Source of the DNA: Bacteroidales bacterium
GTDB lineage: Bacteria; Bacteroidota; Bacteroidia; Bacteroidales; F082
Length of the DNA stretch: 64,000 nt
Direction: 5' to 3'
Assembly: GCA_017632935.1 (NCBI GenBank)
Contig: JAGBQJ010000040.1
Location: forward strand, 1 to 64,000
How positions within the stretch are numbered: the first letter of the stretch is position 1; each line of letters begins with the position of its first letter. Under the pieces are notes generated by a model. The model was given only the letters and a program-made list of their open reading frames with translations. It had not been told where the DNA came from and did not search any database. Of the stretch, positions 56,056 through 64,000 are shown one piece after another. The translations under genes were made by a program, and so were the position numbers.

Positions 56056-58731
56056 ATGCTCAAAAAACAAACCTTAATCCTCACACTCGCTACAATGATG
56101 GCGATGAATCTTCATGCACAGTTTACCATTACAGGCACGGTATTCGACACCGACAGCATTCCATTTCCTTTTGTGGATATCAAGCTTGAGCCTTCTGGGT
56201 TACAAACCAGAGCTAATTTTGACGGGTTTTATTCTATAAAGGATGTGAAACCAGGACGTTACACCATTACGGCATCGTGTGTCACATGCACAACACAAAG
56301 CAAAACCATTGTGATTGAAGACAACGCGACAGTAAATTTCACTTTGGGGATTGATCCGAACAACGATTCTCCTGTCGAATCGGAAATTCCGGTTATCCGC
56401 ACCCCTTATGTTTCCCCTTATGATACCCTTAAAGCACGCGAATTAGGCGAAGTGATCGTCAGCGGCGTGCGTGTCCAGAAAAACGCACCGTTTGCCGTCT
56501 CCAACATCCAGAAGGTGGAACTGAATGACTTCTCAAAAACAGGCCAAGAGCTGCCCTTCCTGTTTGCCAAGACACCTGGTATCCTTGCTTGGAGCGAGAA
56601 CGGCGTTGGCACCGGCACATCTTATATGCGTATCCGCGGCGCCGGCGACTCGCGCATCAACGTCACTCTTGACGGCGTGTCGCTCAACTCGCCCGAAGAC
56701 CAATGCGTGTTCTGGGCCAATATGAACAGCTATGGCTCACTGCTGGGCTCCGTGCAGATCCAACGCGGCGTAGGCACCTCCACCAACGGCGACGGCGCCT
56801 TCGGTGGCACGGTGGCCCTTTCGTCAGCAACGCCCTCCTCTGTACCGAGCGCTGAAATCACTGGCTCTTACGGCTCGTTCAACACGCTCAACTTCGGCGC
56901 AAAGGCCTCGACGGGTATGTTGTGGAACCACCTCATCATCGACGGTGCCTATCACGAGACCGGCACCGATGGTTTCATCCACGGCACGAAAGGTCGCAGC
57001 GGTAGCTACTACGGCGGTCTCTCTTGGATGGGCAAGGACTTCATCATCCGCTACAAGAACATCGGCAACTTCGAGAAGACCGGTCAGGCATGGAACGGCG
57101 TGACGGCAGGCAACAACGATATGAGCCTTATGGACGGCACCTATGGCATCACCACAGGCATCAAGACCTACGAGGATATGTATAAGGTGGGCTTGGGACA
57201 GTTCAACTCGCTGTACGAATACCTCGTCACCGACGACGACGGCAACTTCGTCATAGACGAGAACGGCCATTACGTCACAGCACGCTACCAGATGAACGAC
57301 GGCACGTATTGGGATCGTACCACCGACAACTTCTGGCAGGACCACAACATCCTCTCGGCAGCTTGGGAGATCAACGAACGCTGGGCGACGACAGCCACAC
57401 TGCACTACACCTACGGTTACGGCTACTATGAGGAGTTCCGTCCCAACAACAAACTCTCGAAGTTCGGCATGACCTATTACGACGCTGAAGGCAACCAGGT
57501 GAAAAAGACTGACTTCGTCCGCAAGAAAGGACTGCGTCAGGACACCTACGGCCTCGTGTGGTTCACACGTTACAAGGACGCACATTGGAACGTCATCGGC
57601 GGTATCTCGGCCCAGAATTTCCAAGGCAACCACTTCGGTTATGTGAATTATATCGCCAACCAAGACGTCGCAGACAAATACCTCGCTGATGGCGACTACA
57701 AATACTACGACTCCGACGCACAGAAGCTCGACGGCAACGTCTTCGTCAAGGCAGCCTACACCTTCGCCGACCACTGGACCGTCTTCGGCGACATGCAGTT
57801 CCGCTATGTGGACTACAAGACCAACGGCATCAACGACAAGTTCTACGACGACGCGAGCGGCTATTACAACCAGGAACTCGACATCCACGAGAAGTACCCC
57901 TTCTTCAACCCCAAGGGCGGCATCTCCTTCGACACGGACAGCCACCACGCTTACGCCTCCGTGGCCATGAGCCACCGCGAGCCAGAGCGTAACAACTTCA
58001 CCGACAACGGTTCCTATCCCTTCCCCAAGCCCGAACAACTCCTCGACTATGAGTTGGGCTACAACTACAACGGACGCATCTGGCAGGCAGGCGCCAACCT
58101 CTATTATATGGACTACACCGACCAGTTCGTGCAGACGGGTGCCGTCAGCGACATCGGCGAGGCTCTGACCACTAACATCAAGGATTCGTATCGTATGGGC
58201 GTCGAGTTGCAGGCTGGCGTCAATGCCACCAAATGGTTGACCATCGAGGCTAACGCCGCTTTGAGCCAAAACAAGATCAAGGACTTCGACGAGGTCGTCG
58301 AGGACTGGGACAACTGGGACACCGGCACCGCCACCATACATTATGACAATTCCACCTTGGCCTTCTCGCCTTCGGCTATATTGAATGGCTTCGTCACCTT
58401 CCACCACAAGGGCTTCGAGGCCACCTGGCACAGCAACTACGTTTCGAGGATGTATCTCGACAACACCGAAAACCTCGACCGTTCGCTGCCGGCCTTCTCC
58501 ACCTCGAATGTGAGCCTCGGCTACACCTTGAAGCCCAAGAAGGTCGTCAAAGAGGCCGTCTTCAAGGTCAATTTCAACAACATCTTCAACAAACGTTATG
58601 CCGCCAGCGGCTGGGTCTATTCAGCCCTCTACGCCAGCGGCGGTCACCCGAACGACAACCGCTATTACCAGATCGGTTTCATTCCGATGGCTGGTTTCCA
58701 TGTCATGGGCAATCTGACGTTGAGGTTCTGA
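56056..58731 (+). CDS. TonB-dependent receptor, TPP-riboswitch controlled (probable thiamine importer)
   Basis: An 891-residue outer-membrane receptor: signal peptide (about 1-21), a CarboxypepD_reg-like domain (22-100), a plug (about 130-250, with YMRIRGAGDSRINVTLDGV) and a 22-strand-type barrel ending in NLTLRF with terminal aromatic F. Its riboswitch implies import of thiamine or a precursor. No pnuT or thiamine kinase gene follows; the next gene is on the other strand. Confidence 0.92.
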   Translation: MLKKQTLILTLATMMAMNLHAQFTITGTVFDTDSIPFPFVDIKLEPSGLQTRANFDGFYSIKDVKPGRYTITASCVTCTTQSKTIVIEDNATVNFTLGIDPNNDSPVESEIPVIRTPYVSPYDTLKARELGEVIVSGVRVQKNAPFAVSNIQKVELNDFSKTGQELPFLFAKTPGILAWSENGVGTGTSYMRIRGAGDSRINVTLDGVSLNSPEDQCVFWANMNSYGSLLGSVQIQRGVGTSTNGDGAFGGTVALSSATPSSVPSAEITGSYGSFNTLNFGAKASTGMLWNHLIIDGAYHETGTDGFIHGTKGRSGSYYGGLSWMGKDFIIRYKNIGNFEKTGQAWNGVTAGNNDMSLMDGTYGITTGIKTYEDMYKVGLGQFNSLYEYLVTDDDGNFVIDENGHYVTARYQMNDGTYWDRTTDNFWQDHNILSAAWEINERWATTATLHYTYGYGYYEEFRPNNKLSKFGMTYYDAEGNQVKKTDFVRKKGLRQDTYGLVWFTRYKDAHWNVIGGISAQNFQGNHFGYVNYIANQDVADKYLADGDYKYYDSDAQKLDGNVFVKAAYTFADHWTVFGDMQFRYVDYKTNGINDKFYDDASGYYNQELDIHEKYPFFNPKGGISFDTDSHHAYASVAMSHREPERNNFTDNGSYPFPKPEQLLDYELGYNYNGRIWQAGANLYYMDYTDQFVQTGAVSDIGEALTTNIKDSYRMGVELQAGVNATKWLTIEANAALSQNKIKDFDEVVEDWDNWDTGTATIHYDNSTLAFSPSAILNGFVTFHHKGFEATWHSNYVSRMYLDNTENLDRSLPAFSTSNVSLGYTLKPKKVVKEAVFKVNFNNIFNKRYAASGWVYSALYASGGHPNDNRYYQIGFIPMAGFHVMGNLTLRF

Positions 58732-58752
58732 TTGAACGAATCGGTTATATGT

Positions 58753-58786
58753 AAAGAATCCCGCTCCCATGGGGACGGGATTCTTT
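58753..58786. terminator. Intrinsic terminator between receptor gene and preA
   Basis: Perfect 11-bp arms AAAGAATCCCG (58753-58763) and CGGGATTCTTT (58776-58786) separate the convergent genes. It can serve both strands. Confidence 0.87.
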
Positions 58787-58790
58787 TGTG

Positions 58791-60269
58791 TTATTTATCC
58801 TTCTTTGCAATGCGTTTCGCCACGCCGATGGCGCCTGTGGGACAGACGAGTCGGCAGAGATGGCAGCCCACACAACGTTTTCCATCAAGATGCGGCTGAC
58901 GCAGGTCGGCATCGAAGGTGATGGCCTGATGGCCTCCGTCTTGGCAGGAGGTGTAGCAACGGCCGCAGCCGATGCATTGCTCACGGTCGAAGGTGGGATA
59001 CACGATGGTGTCGCGGTCGAGGTTGGTGGGCGTGTCGAAATTGGGCAGCTCCTCTCCTACCAGGTCCGACAGGTGCTCGATGCCGCGTTCCGCCATATAG
59101 TTTTGGAGTCCCAACACAAGGTCGTCGATGATGCGGTAGCCGTACTGCATCACGGCGGTGCACACCTGCACGTTGCTGCAGCCCAGCTGGATGAACTCAA
59201 GCGCGTCGCGCCAGGTCTCGATGCCACCGATGCCGCTCAGCTCGATGCGTTTGCCATCGTTGGTGGCAGTGAAAATGGGGTTTTTCGCCATCTCGAGGAT
59301 ATGGCGCAAAGCGATGGGCTTCACGGCGCGGCCCGAGAGTCCGGAGACGGTCTTCTTGTTGGCCACTGCACCACGACTGTTCATGGTCACGCTCTTGATG
59401 GTGTTGATGGCCGACACCGCATCGGCGCTGGCGAAGTGGGCAGCCATAGCGGGTTGGTTGATCTGGGTGATGTTGGGCGTCATCTTGGGGATGACCGGGA
59501 TCTTGACATTGTGTTTCACGTAGGCCGTATAGAACAGCACCAGTTCCGAGTTCTGTCCCACGTCGCTGCCCATGCCGGCCAGACGCATCTGCGGGCAGGA
59601 GAAATTCAGCTCCACCGCGTCGACGCCGGCCTCTTCGGCCATCTTGGCCAGCGTGATCCACTCCGTCTCGGCGTTGCCCATGATGGAGGCGACGACGACT
59701 TTCGAGGGATAGTCCTTTTTCAGCCTGCGCAGGATGTCGAAGTCCACCTCGACGGGGTTCTCGCTCAGCTGTTCCATGTTACGGAAACCGAAGAAATCGG
59801 AGCGGCCTGGCTCGCTGACGGCGTCAAAGCGCGGCGACACCTCGCGGATGTCCTCCATGCAGATGGTCTTGTAGAACACGCCCGCCCATCCTGCCTCAAA
59901 GGCCCGTGCCACCATCTCGTAGTTAGTGCAGATGGCCGACGAGGCGAGGAAGAAGGGATTCTCGCAAGAGATGCCGCAGAAGTCGATGGCGAGGCCGGGG
60001 AGATCCTTTTGTGGCTTCGTGCCTTTGACGGCTTCCGCCAGTTCCCTGATGCGGATCGGCCTGTCGTAGTGGATGCAGGCTGCCTCGGCGGCTTGCAGTT
60101 CGGCGTCGCTGCACGGGTCGAGCCATTGTCCGGCGACGGCTTCGTTGTCGAATCGTATGGCGCGAATGACGCGTGCCGGGTCGCCATTCTTGCAGGCCTT
60201 GCTGCACGGTGCATCGGCGCAGAGCAGACAACGCGCGGCTTCTTCTTGGAGGTGCATAGTTTTATTCAT
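58791..60269 (-). CDS. preA: Dihydropyrimidine dehydrogenase-type PreA subunit
   Basis: A 492-residue fused protein. An N-terminal cysteine block (CLLCADAPCSKAC) resembles the PreT/GltD Fe-S entry, the middle is a dihydroorotate dehydrogenase-like FMN barrel (LNFSCPQMRLAGMGSDVG), and the end carries two ferredoxin clusters (CIGCGRCYTSCQ, CVGCHLCRLVC). PreA with PreT reduces uracil and thymine using NADH. No preT gene is adjacent, so the partner must be elsewhere or the N-terminal block substitutes. A minus-strand TACTTTTG is at about 60299-60306. Confidence 0.9.
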   Translation of the reverse strand: MNKTMHLQEEAARCLLCADAPCSKACKNGDPARVIRAIRFDNEAVAGQWLDPCSDAELQAAEAACIHYDRPIRIRELAEAVKGTKPQKDLPGLAIDFCGISCENPFFLASSAICTNYEMVARAFEAGWAGVFYKTICMEDIREVSPRFDAVSEPGRSDFFGFRNMEQLSENPVEVDFDILRRLKKDYPSKVVVASIMGNAETEWITLAKMAEEAGVDAVELNFSCPQMRLAGMGSDVGQNSELVLFYTAYVKHNVKIPVIPKMTPNITQINQPAMAAHFASADAVSAINTIKSVTMNSRGAVANKKTVSGLSGRAVKPIALRHILEMAKNPIFTATNDGKRIELSGIGGIETWRDALEFIQLGCSNVQVCTAVMQYGYRIIDDLVLGLQNYMAERGIEHLSDLVGEELPNFDTPTNLDRDTIVYPTFDREQCIGCGRCYTSCQDGGHQAITFDADLRQPHLDGKRCVGCHLCRLVCPTGAIGVAKRIAKKDK

Positions 60270-60324
60270 AGCGTCAGTGTTAGGATGATTATTGGGGACA
60301 AAAGTAGAAAAATATCTAGATTAA

Positions 60325-61230
60325 GGACATAATTGCTTGCATTTATCTTGTATCTTTGCTCTTTGAAACAACTGTGACGGAAAAACAGCAGTCACGATGG
60401 TCGTTGTGAATTGCTTGCATTTATCTTGTATCTTTGCTCTTTGAAACAACCGCTCAATTAGAGTTGCCTTTTATGATGTCGTTGTGAATTGCTTGCATTT
60501 ATCTTGTATCTTTGCTCTTTGAAACAACTTAAGTGAACCAGCCATTAGTTTCTGAATAGTTGTGAATTGCTTGCATTTATCTTGTATCTTTGCTCTTTGA
60601 AACAACCCGAGGGCTGATTATGAGGTGTGTCACTAAGTTGTGAATTGCTTGCATTTATCTTGTATCTTTGCTCTTTGAAACAACCGCATTAAATCATTTA
60701 TATCAACATCGCCAGTTGTGAATTGCTTGCATTTATCTTGTATCTTTGCTCTTTGAAACAACAAATTTGATTTGAGGAACGAAAACGAGCAAGTTGTGAA
60801 TTGCTTGCATTTATCTTGTATCTTTGCTCTTTGAAACAACTAATCAGCGTGCGAGCCTTGGCAGCTTTAAGTTGTGAATTGCTTGCATTTATCTTGTATC
60901 TTTGCTCTTTGAAACAACGCCAATCAACGCGGGCAATCCAATTGCGGTGTTGTGAATTGCTTGCATTTATCTTGTATCTTTGCTCTTTGAAACAACATGA
61001 GGCTGAAAAGTACGCTCATGGTGTTTGTTGTGAATTGCTTGCATTTATCTTGTATCTTTGCTCTTTGAAACAACTATCCTAATTTCCATTGGTGATTTGC
61101 TGCAGTTGTGAATTGCTTGCATTTATCTTGTATCTTTGCTCTTTGAAACAACCATATGCGTTTAATTTGCCGCAAATATACTGTTGTGAATTGCTTGCAT
61201 TTATCTTGTATCTTTGCTCTTTGAAACAAC
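60325..61230. CRISPR. Type II-C CRISPR array, 12 repeats and 11 spacers
   Basis: The 48-nt repeat starts GTTGTGAATTGCTTGC and ends CTCTTTGAAACAAC; all spacers are 30 nt, giving an exact 78-nt period from 60403 to 61183. The eleven full repeats look identical; the left-most (60325-60372) differs in its first six bases, marking the old end. Every repeat contains TATCTTTG, a Bacteroidota -7 box, so transcription can start inside each repeat on the plus strand. The repeat resembles those of Bacteroides type II-C systems. Confidence 0.96.
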
Positions 61231-61316
61231 ACGATATGGGTAAAACAAAGAGCAACAGCAATTTAGAAGTTGTTTCAGAAAAGAAAAATCCAGCTCATTT
61301 GAGTTGGATTTTTCTT
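61223..61316 (+). ncRNA. Candidate tracrRNA next to the array
   Basis: Downstream of the last repeat the plus strand has CAAAGAGCAA (61246-61255) and AGCAATT (61257-61263). They are exact complements of repeat positions 32-41 and 7-13, in the order expected of an anti-repeat with a deleted middle. The TATCTTTG in the last repeat (61209-61216) could start the RNA near 61223 and the hairpin at 61282-61315 could end it, giving about 90 nt. The real tracrRNA may instead lie beyond cas9, outside the window. Confidence 0.42.
61282..61315. terminator. 15-bp hairpin between CRISPR array and cas2
   Basis: Arms AGAAAAATCCAGCTC (61282-61296) and GAGTTGGATTTTTCT (61301-61315), with one G-T pair and an ATTT loop, end in T-rich DNA on both strands. 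It can close the cas operon and any plus-strand RNA from the array. Confidence 0.85.
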
Positions 61317-61338
61317 TGTTATGACCATTTTTTCCGAT

Positions 61339-62577
<1,239 letters not shown>

Positions 62578-62585
<8 letters not shown>

Positions 62586-63414
62586 CTGATTCCAATTCCA
62601 AGGTGTTTTGCGTGGGTAAATAATTATTGGGGTTTGAGACACTGCGACCGAGTTCCTTTTCGGTTTCTTTTCTGGCCACTCCTGCCACATTTCCTCCACG
62701 TTTTGCAATCTGCCGACTTTCCTCAAAAGTCTCAGGATCTTCTTTTTGGGAGATTTCGGTAGTAACCCGTTCGCCAAGCATGGTGAAAATCAGTTCGAGG
62801 TCGTCCATGTGGTCGCGTAGGTTCTGGTTCTTCTTGGTCAAGCCTTTGAACTCCTTGTATTCCGAAGGTGTCATGCCAAAAGTCGCCTTTGAGATTTCCG
62901 CCGTCAGGATGGCGTAATCCTGCTCGGCTGTGATGCCGCGCCTTTTCCATTCATCGGTCAAATTCTGGCGGATGGCCATACCACGAAGGCGTTTGTCAAT
63001 CCAGTCTTTGGGATAGCCTTTCTTTTCGTAGAGTTCCTTCATGCGTTCCTGTGCCAGTTCAGGGTTCTCGATTTCGAGCATACGCTCATAGCCCACCGTC
63101 GCCAACCATTGCTTGAAAGGTTCTGCCTTTGGCGAGGGGATGGATTGGATGATGCGGAGCAGGCCTTTGACATTAGCCGCCAAAGTCTTTCGTTTCTTAC
63201 CTGTTTCTGTAAGCATTTCTACCTGGGGACAATTTGTCCCTAGGAAACTCCCAAGTGCCTCATCCCTTTTACGAATCTTTTTCAGATAGTCGGTAGGATT
63301 GACGCTATCCGTCAATGCCTCCACCACATCCACAACGGAGAAATACCATTGTTCCTCTTCCTCGTTCCATGCGGAACGGATTTTCTTGTCTTGGAAAAGT
63401 TTGATGTTGGTCAT
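62578..63414 (-). CDS. BRO-N/DinD-like protein inside the cas operon
   Basis: A 278-residue protein: an N-terminal BRO-N-like domain (SAWNEEEEQWYFSVVDVVEAL...DYLKKIRKRDEALGS, about 1-110) and a DinD-like C-terminal part (EYKEFKGLTKKNQNLRDHM near 200, ELIFTMLGERVTTEI after it). The family occurs in phages and as free-standing genes in Bacteroidales and is thought to bind DNA; DinD antagonises RecA in E. coli. Here it overlaps cas9 by four bases and cas1 by eight, so it is part of the operon. It is not a known cas gene. Confidence 0.9.
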
Positions 63415-64000
63415 AGTTTCTTTCCGTTTAGTTCAATGATATTGCCTAATCTGTCAACTTTGATAGGGACACAGATTTCTTTAATCATTTCACCTGAAAT
63501 AGCACGTTCTGCTTTATTCAACGAGGTAAACTCAACTTTGTCAACAATTGGTTTTGAAACTCTATCACCAATGAAAAAACATTGATTACCCGACGAAGAC
63601 ACCATTTTATATATCCTCTTTCTGTTTATCACGATTATCCCATCCTTCAATTCCTCTTTCGTTGGCAAATACACCAAATCATTTGGCGAAAGGATGAACA
63701 AGAGCTTGGCATCGGATGTAGCTAATTGTTGTTCTTGCAGATAGATTTCAATATTGCGATGCCACTGCGAACCGTATTTCTTTTGGCAGTCAATCATCAC
63801 ATTGAGCGGAATGGTCAGATATGAACGAACTATTTCGGTTTCGCCAGTTTCCTTGTTTGTCTTTTCCATTCCGAAAATGGCAAAGAAAAGATTGGTGCCC
63901 TTGGCAGCCTCAACGAATTTGGCTGATTTATTTCCATTCTGCCCAACTGCAAACTTTTCAGCCTTTTCATAGACACGCACTTTCAAGATGGGCTGATGGA
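63411..64000 (-). CDS. cas9: Cas9 (type II-C), C-terminal part only
   Basis: The frame runs off the right edge; 195 residues are visible, beginning HQPILKVRVYEKAEKF, then IFGMEKTNKETGETE and ending in GNIIELNGKKL. This is the C-terminal PAM-interacting region of Bacteroidota II-C Cas9. RuvC and HNH residues are outside the window. The stop overlaps the BRO start (ATGA). Confidence 0.9.
   Translation of the reverse strand, partial: HQPILKVRVYEKAEKFAVGQNGNKSAKFVEAAKGTNLFFAIFGMEKTNKETGETEIVRSYLTIPLNVMIDCQKKYGSQWHRNIEIYLQEQQLATSDAKLLFILSPNDLVYLPTKEELKDGIIVINRKRIYKMVSSSGNQCFFIGDRVSKPIVDKVEFTSLNKAERAISGEMIKEICVPIKVDRLGNIIELNGKKL

Noticed and set aside
56824-58431. Long minus-strand open frame opposite the TonB receptor gene (535 codons)
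   Set aside because: Valine-rich, repetitive composition typical of an antisense shadow; the plus-strand receptor has full family motifs, promoter and riboswitch.
58788-60332. Long plus-strand open frame opposite preA
   Set aside because: Antisense shadow of a G+C-rich gene; no family motif and no promoter or ribosome site.

Overview
The window looks like a chromosome segment of a Bacteroidales (Bacteroidota) bacterium, probably an anaerobe. Almost every readable promoter has the Bacteroidota -7 box TAnnTTTG (often with a -33 TTG about 19 nt upstream). There is a PorQ-type type IX secretion (T9SS) protein, a TonB-dependent receptor with a carboxypeptidase-like N-terminal domain, a long-form NusB, a TGS-domain nucleoside kinase, a rubrerythrin-type peroxidase and a type II-C CRISPR-Cas locus with a 48-nt Bacteroidota-style repeat. 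I see no rRNA or tRNA genes. Species cannot be named from the sequence.

Layout. (1) 1-9.9 kb: two FtsX/MacB-like permeases (the first cut by the left edge), two DUF4143 ATPases and a sigma-54 response regulator/histidine kinase pair; a sigma-54 promoter with paired dyads precedes the second permease. (2) 9.9-21.3 kb: housekeeping genes (DUF721-recF, porQ, nusB, Dabb protein, rubrerythrin, ferritin, aldo/keto reductase, AtoE-like permease, truA, aat, arcA). truA and aat diverge from a perfect 46-bp palindrome. (3) 21.3-32.9 kb: an accessory region, visibly A+T-richer in its genes, flanked by dense palindromic repeat islands. It holds a six-gene minus-strand operon (two DNA methyltransferases, PLD-helicase, two small unknown proteins, DndD-like SMC ATPase) and a Fic protein. 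(4) 33-60 kb: metabolism and housekeeping (GH2 beta-galactosidase, thioesterase, nadE, nucleoside kinase, TPR lipoprotein, recA, MATE pump, nnrDE, tex, C10 protease, trmN6-rimM, metal permease, TPP-riboswitch-controlled TonB receptor, preA). (5) 60.3-64 kb: a 12-repeat CRISPR array, a candidate tracrRNA, and cas2, cas1, a BRO-N/DinD-like gene and the 3' end of cas9, cut by the right edge.

How the parts fit. The NtrC-type regulator near 7.7 kb is the natural candidate to act at the TGTAAAG-N3-CTTTACA dyads and sigma-54 promoter at 3.8-3.9 kb, closing a local circuit with the FtsX permeases. The methylase/helicase/SMC operon has the composition of a modification-linked anti-phage system but does not match any named system I know. 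The cas operon is unusual in having a BRO-type gene coupled by 4- and 8-base overlaps between cas9 and cas1. The window also holds several families of palindromic REP-like repeats. The most informative is a roughly 54-bp element whose terminal stems differ between copies yet always remain complementary. One repeat has become part of the truA reading frame.

Limits: functions are read from motifs and remembered families; no database search was run. Start codons were chosen from promoters, overlaps and family starts.
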